Source: Paenibacillus melissococcoides (GTDB lineage Bacteria; Bacillota; Bacilli; Paenibacillales; Paenibacillaceae). From it: a stretch of 64,000 nucleotides of DNA. This document shows positions 18,477-28,229 of this stretch, one piece after another. Made by a program: the position numbers and the translations under genes. The notes beneath the pieces are model-generated. The model was not told the DNA's origin, ran no database searches, and saw only the letters and a list, made by a program, of their open reading frames with translations. Numbering within the stretch: the first letter of the stretch is position 1; every line of letters starts with the position of its first letter. The stretch spans positions 645,001 to 709,000 of the forward strand of contig CALYLO010000001.1 of NCBI GenBank assembly GCA_944800085.1, in the 5' to 3' direction.

Positions 18477-21400
18477 ATGTCTACGAAAAATTTCTCATTT
18501 CTGCATAAAGTGCAGGTGCCTGAAGCCGCTAAGATCGATGGCGAGTATGTTCGGACTGAAGAGAGCGGCGACATTGCTATCATCGGAATATCCTGCCGGT
18601 TGCCAATGGCGGATAATTATCGGGAATTTTGTGACTTATTAGCTGCCGGCGCAAGCGCAGTCCGTCCGTTTCCCGAAGCGAGAAGGCATGATGCCGAGAA
18701 ATACTTGCAATATACCCGTCCCTCCGAGACGAAGTTCGAATTTATGGAAGGAGCCTATTTGGAGCGGGTCGATCATTTCGATTTTGAACTATTTCGAATT
18801 ACGCCGCGAGAAGCGAGTCTGATGAATCCGAATCAGCGCATATTTCTGGAAACCGCCTTAGAATGCTTGGAAGATGCGGGGTATGCCGGCGATAAAATAA
18901 GCGGTACAAATACAGGGGTGTATGCAGGCTATATCGGAGACTTCGACGGCAACCAATACCGCCAAATGCTGACGGATACGAATACGCCGCATAAAGAAGC
19001 GGCCGTTACGGGGAATATGGCATCTATTATTCCGGGCCGAATATCTTATCTGCTGGACTTGAAGGGGCCCAGCATGCTGGTAGATACCGCCTGCTCCTCC
19101 TCTCTGGTCGCCGTCCATCTGGCATGCGGCGCTATACGGAACGGCGATTGCGATATGGCGCTAGCCGGGGGCGTGAAGACGAATTTGCTGCCTCTGGATG
19201 CCAAGGTGAAAATCGGGATTGAATCATCCGCCGGGATTACGAGAGCGTTCGATGATGAAGCTGACGGAACCGGCATCGGAGAAGGAGCGGCAGCGCTGCT
19301 GTTGAAACCATTACATGCAGCAGTAAGAGATCGGGATTATGTGTATGCGGTAATTAAGGGATCGGCAGTGAATCAGGACGGCAGTTCGATCGGAATAACG
19401 GCTCCGAACGTTGCCGCGCAAACAAACGTCATCATCAAAGCATGGCAGAATGCGGGGATTGATCCCGAAACGATATCTTATATCGAAGCGCACGGAACCG
19501 GGACGAAGCTCGGTGATCCTATTGAAATGGAAGGGGTTGCGGCAGCATTCAAAAAATATACGGGGAAAAGGCAATTTTGCGGCATAGGCTCCGTGAAATC
19601 GAATATCGGCCATTTGTATGACTGCGCAGGCATCGCGAGCATGATCAAGCTGGTGCTTGCCTTACAGCATCGTGAAATTCCCGCAAGCATTCATTTTACA
19701 TCTCCCAATAAAAATATCGATTTTCTGGATTCTCCGGTATATGTCGTAAAAGACAGGCAGCCATGGAGGAAGCCATTTCCGTTAAGGGCGGGGATCAGCT
19801 CCTTCGGATTCAGCGGCACGAATTGCCACGTTGTATTGGAAGAAGCGCCAAAGCAACAGGATACGTCTTCGAGTGAGGATGATCTCGAGATCTTTACGGT
19901 GTCAGCCCATTCCAAAAGGGCCTTGATTCGGTATATCGATCGCTATTATCAATATTTGACGGATTACGAGAATATCCATTTTAAAAATTTGTGCTACACC
20001 GCGAATACCGGCAGAAAGCATTATGCATTCCGCATTGCGATTATTGCCAAAAACGCGGAGGAACTGAAAATAGGCTTGAACCGGCTGCTGGATGGAAGCT
20101 TCGAGCAATATCGCGGCGATTATGGCCCCATATACTATGGGCACAAGCCGAACAATTACGGATTGTCAAAGCCGCATGGGGGCCATGAGGCGGGCTATGC
20201 ATTAAGGGGTTCCAGCGCTGACGAAGCGGCCGAGCTTGCGCGTTCGTATGCCGGAGGCCGTTCCTTGAACTGGCGAAGAATTTACGGCAACGAGAAGCGC
20301 TTTACGATCCCGCTGCCGACGTACCCCTTTGAGAAGGAACGCTGCTGGTTAGAGATTCCTCCCATTCGGGCGCTTGGATCGCATAAGGCCCCTCACGAGT
20401 ATGCTGAGGGATCCGAATCGGAGGTTCAGCATCCCAGTGATCCTTTCCTGCTTCATGGAAGAGCGGAAAATGAACCGTACACCGCCATGGAAAGGCTATT
20501 GGGGCAAATTTGGTGCGAGGAGCTTGGGTATCGAACGGTAAATATCCATCGTTCCTTTTACGATATGGGGGGAGACTCCATCCTCGCTACGAAGATTGTG
20601 AACCGGTTGAATCAACAGGCTCCCGTGCCCATCACGATAGCGGATGTTTTGAAGCGGCAAACGATATGTGAGCTTGCTTCCTTTATGGAAGCGGGGAGTC
20701 GATCGGAGGAGATGAAGAGAAACATTGAATATCATATAGAGCCATTAGCAGTACAGGATCATTATGCACTATCGTCCGCGCAGAAGCGAATTTATATTCT
20801 TCACCAAATGAATGCTGGCGAAACGACTTACAATATGCCGTTTTCCATCCAAGTTGAGGGGATGCTGGATTATGACAGGCTTGAACGCGCGATGCTTCTC
20901 TTAGTAGAGAGGCATGAGGCATTCAGGACGACCTTTCACCATTTGGAGCAGGAACAAGAACCGGTACAGCGCGTTTCCGAAAAGAATGACTTTGCTCTTC
21001 AGCATCGATCTGCCACCCTGGAACAACTGCCTGGACTCATTGACGACTTCATCGTCCCGTTTGATTTATCCAAAGCGCCGTTACTGCGGGCCATTCTTTT
21101 TCACATCAGCGCAGAACATCACGTGTTGCTTATTGATATGCACCATATTATTTCGGATGGAGCCTCTTTATCCATCTTTATGCGTGATTTTATGGAACTA
21201 TATGCTGGCATGGAACCGGAGCCGCTGCTCATTCAATATAAGGATTTTGCGGCATGGCAGAACAAGCTGCTCCAATCCCCAGAGATGGAGAAGCCGCGGG
21301 CATATTGGTTGAATCAGTACAGTGGCGACGTTCCCAAATTGCAGCTGCCCACAGACTTCGTACGGCCTGTCGAGAAAAGCTACGAGGGGCATGTTATCGA

Positions 21401-22097
21401 ATTTCGGGCGGATCACCGCGTTCGCGGGAATATTGCCGAGCTGTGTGCCGCAACGCAATCCACGCTCTTCATGACGCTATTATCGGCTTATTTCGTATTG
21501 CTCTTCAAATATTCGGGTCAGGAGGATATTGTGGTCGGATCTCCTATTTCGGGAAGGAGGAATGGAGATGCCGATCAAGTTATCGGCATGTTTGTCAATA
21601 TGTTGCCTATACGCAACTTTCCGTCCGGCAGCAAATCGGTCGTCCAGTTCCTGAGCGAGGTGAAAGAGAGCGCTTTATCTTCGTATGAACGCCAGGATTT
21701 CCAGTTTGAGCAGTTGATTGAGCAATTGGCTTTGCCGCGTGAAGCAAGCCGGCATCCGCTGTTTGATACCGTATTTGCGCTTCAGGACGGGAGCATGGCC
21801 AACGTTCAATTCGAAGGCTTAAAGCTGCAGCCGTTCAGTATCAACAGGCGTGCTAAATTTGATTTGACGCTGCAGGCTTTTGAGCGGGAGGACGAGATAT
21901 TCTTCACGTTCGAATACTGTACCCGATTATTTCGAGAAGAGACGATCAGAACAATGGCCCAAAATTATTTGCTGATCTTAGAGCAAATGTCGGCCAACAA
22001 GGAACTTGCCTTGCAGGATTTGAAAATAGAGATGCCGGAACGAGCAGAAATAGCAGAATTAGCTGCCGGTTGGAAGACCGTGGAATTTGACTTTTAA
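18477..22097 (+). CDS. Hybrid PKS-NRPS protein: KS - (AT-less) - ACP - C
   Basis: 1206 residues. The ketosynthase (about 30-460) has the cysteine in DTACSSSL (~205) and histidines in EAHGTGT (~338) and KSNIGH (~378). Residues ~465-640 contain a KS-AT linker (FTVSAHSKRAL ... NAEELKIGLNRL) joined directly to a post-AT linker (SLNWRRIYGNEKRF ... PTYPFEKERCWLE), so the AT domain has been lost and only its flanks remain. An ACP (GGDSI, ~700) follows. Then a complete condensation domain carries HHIISDG (~889) and the later VGSPISGR, GMFVNMLPIR and HPLFDTVF motifs. It should extend the starter by one malonyl unit, without ketoreduction, and condense the beta-ketoacyl chain onto the amino acid on the next protein. 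Confidence 0.9.
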   Translation: MSTKNFSFLHKVQVPEAAKIDGEYVRTEESGDIAIIGISCRLPMADNYREFCDLLAAGASAVRPFPEARRHDAEKYLQYTRPSETKFEFMEGAYLERVDHFDFELFRITPREASLMNPNQRIFLETALECLEDAGYAGDKISGTNTGVYAGYIGDFDGNQYRQMLTDTNTPHKEAAVTGNMASIIPGRISYLLDLKGPSMLVDTACSSSLVAVHLACGAIRNGDCDMALAGGVKTNLLPLDAKVKIGIESSAGITRAFDDEADGTGIGEGAAALLLKPLHAAVRDRDYVYAVIKGSAVNQDGSSIGITAPNVAAQTNVIIKAWQNAGIDPETISYIEAHGTGTKLGDPIEMEGVAAAFKKYTGKRQFCGIGSVKSNIGHLYDCAGIASMIKLVLALQHREIPASIHFTSPNKNIDFLDSPVYVVKDRQPWRKPFPLRAGISSFGFSGTNCHVVLEEAPKQQDTSSSEDDLEIFTVSAHSKRALIRYIDRYYQYLTDYENIHFKNLCYTANTGRKHYAFRIAIIAKNAEELKIGLNRLLDGSFEQYRGDYGPIYYGHKPNNYGLSKPHGGHEAGYALRGSSADEAAELARSYAGGRSLNWRRIYGNEKRFTIPLPTYPFEKERCWLEIPPIRALGSHKAPHEYAEGSESEVQHPSDPFLLHGRAENEPYTAMERLLGQIWCEELGYRTVNIHRSFYDMGGDSILATKIVNRLNQQAPVPITIADVLKRQTICELASFMEAGSRSEEMKRNIEYHIEPLAVQDHYALSSAQKRIYILHQMNAGETTYNMPFSIQVEGMLDYDRLERAMLLLVERHEAFRTTFHHLEQEQEPVQRVSEKNDFALQHRSATLEQLPGLIDDFIVPFDLSKAPLLRAILFHISAEHHVLLIDMHHIISDGASLSIFMRDFMELYAGMEPEPLLIQYKDFAAWQNKLLQSPEMEKPRAYWLNQYSGDVPKLQLPTDFVRPVEKSYEGHVIEFRADHRVRGNIAELCAATQSTLFMTLLSAYFVLLFKYSGQEDIVVGSPISGRRNGDADQVIGMFVNMLPIRNFPSGSKSVVQFLSEVKESALSSYERQDFQFEQLIEQLALPREASRHPLFDTVFALQDGSMANVQFEGLKLQPFSINRRAKFDLTLQAFEREDEIFFTFEYCTRLFREETIRTMAQNYLLILEQMSANKELALQDLKIEMPERAEIAELAAGWKTVEFDF

Positions 22098-22133
22098 CTT
22101 TCGAAGCGAATAACTCATACAGGAGTGCTTGCC

Positions 22134-25100
22134 ATGACAAATAAAATCTCTGACATTCCGTTAATTGACGATCGCGGACGGCCTGAGCAGGAAATGCAGT
22201 ATTGGATGAACAAGCTGGAGGGCGAATTGCACATGAGCGGGTTCGATTTCAACCTAGAATGTCCCTCCGGTCAAGCAAGTCGACAGCAGCATTATGAATA
22301 CAGCTTGGAGGCGGGCGAAGCCCTTCAGCTCCTGACGCAATGCAAGCATAATCCGTATGCTGTATTTATCGCGCTGCTGGCGACCCTCCAATTATTGATA
22401 AGCCGATATTCAGCCACTGATGTTGTCCTGCTCGGCATTCCACAGCTTAAGGGGAATCCGGATCAACCGCAGCCTGTGAAATCCGAAGGGCCGGGCTTGC
22501 TGCCGATTCGGAGCCATACGGACTGGAGCATGAGCTTCAGGCAATACGCAGGAATGATACAGCAAACGGTGCTGGAAGCCTATCGGCACCAGCATATTCC
22601 GTTCGCAAACTTCCTTCCGGAACGTTCTGATGCGGGAAGCAACATATTTAAAACGGCGGTACTGCTAACCAACATCCATGGCAGTCCGGCGATTGAGAAT
22701 GTATCTGCAGATATATTGTTCGGCTTCCGACTGGATCATGATACCTTGGTTCTGACTGTGTCCTTCGATGCCGGGCTGCATTCCCTTGACATGATTCAGC
22801 AATATGCGGGTCATTTTCGGAATTTACTAACCTGGCTAACAACGCATCCGGACGAAGCGATGTGCAAGGCCGAAATGCTGACTTCCTCGGAGCAACTCCG
22901 ATATTTGCACGAGTTCGGCCATGTGGCGAACAAGGCTGATCCAGATGCCACCGTGGTGGAATGGTTTGAGGCGAGGGTGAAGCAATTCCCCGATCATCCT
23001 GCTGTAATCGACGGAGAATGTTCATATACGTATGCGGAGTTGAATGCGCGTTCCAACCAATTGGCTCGCTTCCTGATGTTGCAGGGCGTCAACGTGGAAG
23101 AGGCGGTAGGAATCCTGCTTCACAGCTCGGTCGCGCAAGCTGTAGCTGTGCTGGGTGTCTTGAAAGCGGGCGCCGCTTTCGTTCCGATAGATGCCGATAT
23201 TCCCGAAGAACGCATTCGGTCGATAGTGAATGATGCGGGGATAAAGCTGATCATTTCGTCGAAGCTGTTCATCCGAACGCTGAATCGGCTGCAGTGGGAG
23301 TGCCCTGCGCTGGTCCGGTATCTATGCTTGGATAGTAACCGTGTCCTTGAGGAGGAAGAAGGGGAGTCCAACAGCTTGATGAACGAGGAACTGTGGGAAT
23401 ACACGGGGAGCGTAGCCGGTGATGAGATTGCAGGCGGAGGATGGGTGAACAGCTACACCGGTGAACACTTCAGCAAGCAGGAAATGGATGAATACGGGGA
23501 CAACGTGCTGGCCAAGCTGAGGCCCTATCTGAACAAGCGGCAGAAGGTGCTGGAAATCGGCTGTGCTTCCGGAATTACGATGTACCGGATTGCGCCTATG
23601 GTCAAGGAGTATTACGGAACCGATTTGTCCGCCGTAATCATCGCCAAAAACCAAATGCGAAATGAGCAGGAGGGAATACAGAATATCACATTGCAGAAGC
23701 TTGCCGCTCACGAGATCGGTTCGGTCCCCGGGACATTCGATCTGATTATTCTGAACAGCGTCGTCCAATGCTTCCACGGCCATAATTATTTCAGGAGCGT
23801 GCTTCGCCAGGCCATTGCGAAATTAGACACGGAAGGCCTCATTTTTATAGGAGACGTGATGGATCAGGATCGCAAGGAGGAATTTATCGAATCGCTGCGG
23901 GAATTTGCAGCACAGCGCCCGGATAAGCGCTCTGCTGCGAAATTGGACTGGGACGAAGAATTATTTTTATCTCAATCCTTTTTCCTGGATTTGCAGCAGG
24001 ACATGAAAGAGATTCGGCGCATTGAATTTTCCAATAAGTTAGGCTCGATTCGCTACGAGCTTACCGAATACCGTTATGATGTGCTGCTCCGAATCAACAA
24101 GGCTGTACCGCCAATCAAGTCCTCTGAAGGGAAGAGGCAAAAATATCAGTTGGGCGCCCGTGAATTGGAGGCGGTTACGGATACTTCCAATCTGCCTCAG
24201 AGAGCTGGTATAGACAATATAGCCTATGTCATCTATACCTCGGGAACGACGGGCAGGCCGAAAGGGGTCATGATCGAGCATCGAGGGCTTGCCAACTTAT
24301 GCGCTTGGCATAATGATTGCTTTGAAGTAACCTCGAACGACCGTGCGACAAGGTATGCCGGCTTCGGGTTTGATGCTTCGATATGGGAGCTCTTTCCGTA
24401 TTTGGTGCAAGGAGCGACCGTTTATTTTGTGGACCAGGAGATGAAGCTGGATGTTCACAAATTAAATGAATTTTACGAGAACAATCGCATTACGATAAGC
24501 TTCCTGCCGACACAGATGTGCGAGCAGTTTTTGGAAGCCGGCAATCGCTCCCTGCGATATTTGCTGACAGGGGGAGACAAGCTCAGGCATTGGAAGCCTG
24601 CTTCCTGTCAGGTGGTCAACAATTACGGCCCAACGGAAAATACGGTGGTTACGACCAGCGGCGTACTAAATGGAAATAGCCCGATCATTCCGATCGGGAA
24701 GCCGATCTCCAATGTGGGCGTCATGATATTGGATCCGTATGCCAGGCTTCAGCCTGTAGGCGCGCCGGGTGAAATCTGCATATCGGGGACGGGATTGTCC
24801 AGAGGATATGTGGATCAGCAAGGACTTATGGAAGAAAAATATATAGATCATCCGTTCGTTCCCGGCGAGAAAATGTATAAGAGCGGCGACTTGGGGAGAT
24901 GGATGCCGGACGGCAGCATCGAATTCCTGGGCAGATTAGACTGCCAGGTCAAAATCAGGGGGTACCGGATTGAACTGGCGGAGGTAGAGAACCAATTACT
25001 AAAGCTCACCAATATGAAAGAAGCCGTTGTTATCGATAGGCAAGATGATGAGGGCACTCGTTATTTATGTGCTTATTATGTGACGAAGTCTCCTGGAATG

Positions 25101-26756
25101 GAAGCAGCAGATGTCAAGCAGGCTCTGGCGAAGGAGCTCCCCGATTACATGATCCCGCCTTATTTCGTGGAGATGCCCTCCATTCCCCTTATGCCGAGCG
25201 GCAAGGTGAATCGCAAGCTTCTTCCGGAGCCGGATGAACGACTATGTTTGAAAAAGAAAGGATACAAAGCACCGAACAATGAGATGCAACGAATGCTTTG
25301 CGGCATGTGGCAAGAGGTATTGGGTGCAGCGAAGATTGGAATCCGGGACAACTTCTTTGATATCGGGGGCAATTCGCTGAAAGCTGTCCGCGCTGTCTCC
25401 AAAATGTCTCAGCAGTTCGAGGTCGATATCAACCAACTGTTCCAAAATCCGACGATCGAGCAGTTGTCTCGGCATATTCAATTCAAGAAAATATCGTTGG
25501 AGGAAAAAATAGAGCGCGCGAAGCAACTGATCAGTCTGCCTCGGAAGGAGATGTCGGAGATTGCCGAGTTCGCGGGCAAATTGGAGGCTTATAAAGAGAA
25601 AGGCCGGCACTTGTTAACCTCCATCGAATTATCCGATAATAGCTTCTTTCCTGCGAATATTTTTCTGACCGGTGCGACCGGCTACTTGGGCATTCATCTC
25701 TTATTCGAATTGCTGGAGTCGTCGCACGCCCACATCTATGTGCTGAAGCGGGCGGGGGATCAACCGGAAGCGGAAACATTGCTGATGCGAAAAGCGGCCT
25801 ATTCCTTCGGGGACGATGCATACGGGCGGTTCCGGCATAGAATACATGTGATATGCGGCGATATCGCGAAGGAACGATTCGGCTTGGAGCCAATCGAATA
25901 CCGACAATTGGCCGAACGGATCGACACGGTCATCCACGCTGCCGCCAATGTGAAGCACTATGGCGCATACGACGATTTCTATCAAGCCAATGTATTGGGC
26001 ACGGAGCATGTTATTCGCTTTGCTCTTGAGACTCGCGGCAAGAGCCTGCATTACATTTCTACGGTCGGAGTAGCGAGCGGAACAATCAACAATGCAGAGA
26101 AGTTTTTGTTTACGGAAGATGACCATGATGTTGGGCAGCAGTCTGGCAATTTTTATACGAAGACGAAAATCGAAGCCGAAATGAAAGTATGGAAATCACG
26201 GCAAGACGGGCTGGCAGCTTCGATTTACCGAGTCGGTAATCTGGTATGTCATTCGGAGTCGGGAAAATTTCAGGAGAATATTTCGGATAACGGATTTTAT
26301 CGAATGTTGAGGTCCTTCATCGGCTTGGAGCGAATGCCCGAACAAAGCCTGCATGCGATTGATTTTTCCTTTGTGGATGATGTCAGCAAAGCGATTGTCC
26401 TGTTGATGAAGCGGCAAGATAAGCAGAGCGAAACCTATCATGTATATAACCATAAGCATGTAAGTCTGCGGAAGCTGAGCCAATGGCTGAATGAGGCCGG
26501 ATATGCCGTCGAGGCGATGCCGCCGGCTGTTTTTCTGGATTATTTGAATGCGAACCGCAACGAGCAGGCGGCAGAAGAGCATGTAGAAAATATATTATTG
26601 CATTCGAGAATTCTGGATATGGACGCAACATTCTATTATATGACCTCGGATAGAACCGTGAAGGTGCTGGCAGAACTGGGATTCGAATGGCCGGAAGTGA
26701 ATGCGGGACATATTCGGAAGATGATGGATTACTGCGCTGAAGTGAGCTTTGTATAG
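22134..26756 (+). CDS. NRPS: half-C - A(methyltransferase-interrupted) - PCP - reductase
   Basis: 1540 residues. Residues 1-260 resemble only the C-terminal half of a condensation domain (no HHxxxDG). The adenylation domain starts ~285 (YTYAELNARSNQLA; a2 LKAGAAFVPID ~344), is interrupted ~385-680 by a SAM methyltransferase (VLEIGCASG ~471), and resumes at a3 (YVIYTSGTTGRPKGV ~697). Aligned by eye to GrsA, the specificity residues are D-A-W-F-L-G-N-V-V-K, a code I recall for leucine. The PCP serine is in GGNSL (~1077). A thioester reductase follows (LTGATGYLG ~1177, YTKTK ~1341), implying NAD(P)H release as aldehyde or alcohol. ATG 22134 has AGGAG 9 nt upstream; the in-frame GTG at 22125 is too close to it. 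Confidence 0.9.
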   Translation: MTNKISDIPLIDDRGRPEQEMQYWMNKLEGELHMSGFDFNLECPSGQASRQQHYEYSLEAGEALQLLTQCKHNPYAVFIALLATLQLLISRYSATDVVLLGIPQLKGNPDQPQPVKSEGPGLLPIRSHTDWSMSFRQYAGMIQQTVLEAYRHQHIPFANFLPERSDAGSNIFKTAVLLTNIHGSPAIENVSADILFGFRLDHDTLVLTVSFDAGLHSLDMIQQYAGHFRNLLTWLTTHPDEAMCKAEMLTSSEQLRYLHEFGHVANKADPDATVVEWFEARVKQFPDHPAVIDGECSYTYAELNARSNQLARFLMLQGVNVEEAVGILLHSSVAQAVAVLGVLKAGAAFVPIDADIPEERIRSIVNDAGIKLIISSKLFIRTLNRLQWECPALVRYLCLDSNRVLEEEEGESNSLMNEELWEYTGSVAGDEIAGGGWVNSYTGEHFSKQEMDEYGDNVLAKLRPYLNKRQKVLEIGCASGITMYRIAPMVKEYYGTDLSAVIIAKNQMRNEQEGIQNITLQKLAAHEIGSVPGTFDLIILNSVVQCFHGHNYFRSVLRQAIAKLDTEGLIFIGDVMDQDRKEEFIESLREFAAQRPDKRSAAKLDWDEELFLSQSFFLDLQQDMKEIRRIEFSNKLGSIRYELTEYRYDVLLRINKAVPPIKSSEGKRQKYQLGARELEAVTDTSNLPQRAGIDNIAYVIYTSGTTGRPKGVMIEHRGLANLCAWHNDCFEVTSNDRATRYAGFGFDASIWELFPYLVQGATVYFVDQEMKLDVHKLNEFYENNRITISFLPTQMCEQFLEAGNRSLRYLLTGGDKLRHWKPASCQVVNNYGPTENTVVTTSGVLNGNSPIIPIGKPISNVGVMILDPYARLQPVGAPGEICISGTGLSRGYVDQQGLMEEKYIDHPFVPGEKMYKSGDLGRWMPDGSIEFLGRLDCQVKIRGYRIELAEVENQLLKLTNMKEAVVIDRQDDEGTRYLCAYYVTKSPGMEAADVKQALAKELPDYMIPPYFVEMPSIPLMPSGKVNRKLLPEPDERLCLKKKGYKAPNNEMQRMLCGMWQEVLGAAKIGIRDNFFDIGGNSLKAVRAVSKMSQQFEVDINQLFQNPTIEQLSRHIQFKKISLEEKIERAKQLISLPRKEMSEIAEFAGKLEAYKEKGRHLLTSIELSDNSFFPANIFLTGATGYLGIHLLFELLESSHAHIYVLKRAGDQPEAETLLMRKAAYSFGDDAYGRFRHRIHVICGDIAKERFGLEPIEYRQLAERIDTVIHAAANVKHYGAYDDFYQANVLGTEHVIRFALETRGKSLHYISTVGVASGTINNAEKFLFTEDDHDVGQQSGNFYTKTKIEAEMKVWKSRQDGLAASIYRVGNLVCHSESGKFQENISDNGFYRMLRSFIGLERMPEQSLHAIDFSFVDDVSKAIVLLMKRQDKQSETYHVYNHKHVSLRKLSQWLNEAGYAVEAMPPAVFLDYLNANRNEQAAEEHVENILLHSRILDMDATFYYMTSDRTVKVLAELGFEWPEVNAGHIRKMMDYCAEVSFV

Positions 26757-26768
26757 GAGGGGTGTTCA

Positions 26769-27301
26769 TTGTGTCCGCATGAAACAATCGAAAATCCTGT
26801 GACGGGCGAACGCCTGACGATATTGGAGTCAGCGGCGGATAATGGGGGGAGGCTTTTTGCTTATGAATATTCATGCCTTCCGACAACGCCTGTCGCCCCG
26901 AGCATGTTCATCCGTTGGCGGAAGAATCGTTCGAAGTCGTTAAGGGAGTCATGGTATCCCGAATCAATGGAATGGAGCGCACGGTCACTTGCGGCGAAAC
27001 GGTCGTCATTCCGGCGGGAGCCAGGCATACGGGGTGGAATAGCGGAGAAGGAGAATTGGTTTTAAGGGCCCGAATTACCCCGGGCATGCAATTTGAAGAG
27101 TATTACAGAACGGTATTTCATTTATCCCAGATGAACAAGACGAACAAGAAGGGAGTGCCAGGGCCGCTGTACTTGGCGGCGATGAGTCATGAGATGAAAA
27201 ACCAAACCTTTTTGCCCAGATTCATTGCGCTGCAAAAAATCTATATCGCCCTCGCAGGGCCGCTTGCAAAATGGCTTGGCTATAAACCTTATTATAAATG
27301 A
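26769..27301 (+). pseudogene. Cupin-domain protein, frameshifted
   Basis: Two frames together give a cupin of about 177 residues. The first (TTG start at 26769 after GGAGGGG) encodes NPVTGERLTILESAADNGGR and a YEYSCLP strand. The second, from about 26913, encodes EHVHPLAEESFEVVKG (metal-binding HxH...E motif) and GETVVIPAGARHTGWNSGEG. The shift equals one missing base near 26900-26915. The C-terminus carries a membrane-adjacent hydrophobic stretch (YIALAGPLAKWLG). In this operon it could be a tailoring or cyclising enzyme. Whether the shift is real, or start 26873 makes a shorter functional protein, cannot be decided here. Confidence 0.65.
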
Positions 27302-27317
27302 AAGGAAAAATACGAGC

Positions 27318-28229
27318 ATGAACGAACAAACGGGACAACAAGATCCGGTTACGGAATATGAAGAGGTTACGATCCAATCCAACCAGGCTCCCATCGTTCT
27401 ATCCATCTGGAAAAGCAAAAAAGAGCACCCATGTATCATCTTCTTTCCAGGGACCGCAACCCATCCGTTATTTTATGCGGAGTTTTTGAGCTCCTTGGCT
27501 CAACATCAATATAATGTTATCGGCGTTCATCCGGTCTGTCATGGGAAAAGTCCGCGGGTAAAGAAAATATTCAGCTTCGAGGAGCTCGTGCAAAATGGAA
27601 AGGACGCAGTGTCCTATGCCATCCAGAACTTTAACGATCGCGTCATCGTCATGGGTTCCAGCCAAGGGGGGATTGTCGCAATCGCTCTGGCGGGCAAGGA
27701 TGAGCGGATACAAGCGGCGTTTCCCCATAATATTCTCATTCCGGACGTGCCCGAATCGATCATCGTTACCCGGTTCCCGGAATTTCTGAAGCACGGGTAT
27801 TCATTTGTCATTTCGGCCGTGAAATGTCTTGCTAAAGTATGGCCCGCAATGCCCATCCCAGTCAGCTTGTATCTTGATTTACATAAAGTATCGAAGAACA
27901 AAGCCATCATTCAGCAATTTTACGACGATCCCTATGGGTTCATGAGTTATCCGCTCTATTTTTTGGCCAGTCTTTTCAGCGCCGATCTGAGCTCCCTTCG
28001 GGACGGAAGCATCAAGTGCCCGGTTTATGTGCTGGCTGCCAAGGGGGATCCGTTGTTCCCGGAGGAATATACCCGAAGCATATTCCATATGATCAAGGCT
28101 CCATATAAGGAAATGATCCTGTTCGACGAGGATGTGCATCTCATTTTAAATGAATGCTTGCCGCAAGTGCTTCAGCCTATCGTCACGAAGCTGAACGGAA
28201 TACCGGGGAGCGAAAAGGTGATGTCATGA
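27318..28229 (+). CDS. Alpha/beta hydrolase
   Basis: 303 residues with an alpha/beta-hydrolase fold: CIIFFPGTATHP (oxyanion strand) near residue 38, nucleophile elbow GSSQGG near residue 112, candidate acid GDPLFPEE near residue 245 and candidate histidine DEDVHLIL near residue 275. No signal peptide. A stop-start overlap (ATGA) with the MFS gene shows it belongs to the operon. It may edit or hydrolyse intermediates of the PKS/NRPS; substrate unknown. ATG 27318 is used because the upstream in-frame ATG at 27225 lies inside the cupin gene. Confidence 0.8.
   Translation: MNEQTGQQDPVTEYEEVTIQSNQAPIVLSIWKSKKEHPCIIFFPGTATHPLFYAEFLSSLAQHQYNVIGVHPVCHGKSPRVKKIFSFEELVQNGKDAVSYAIQNFNDRVIVMGSSQGGIVAIALAGKDERIQAAFPHNILIPDVPESIIVTRFPEFLKHGYSFVISAVKCLAKVWPAMPIPVSLYLDLHKVSKNKAIIQQFYDDPYGFMSYPLYFLASLFSADLSSLRDGSIKCPVYVLAAKGDPLFPEEYTRSIFHMIKAPYKEMILFDEDVHLILNECLPQVLQPIVTKLNGIPGSEKVMS

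Noticed and set aside
18477..20700. Ketoreductase or dehydratase in the PKS protein
   Set aside because: The stretch between KS and ACP shows only AT linker sequence; no NADPH-binding GxGxxG or HxxxG(x)4P motif.
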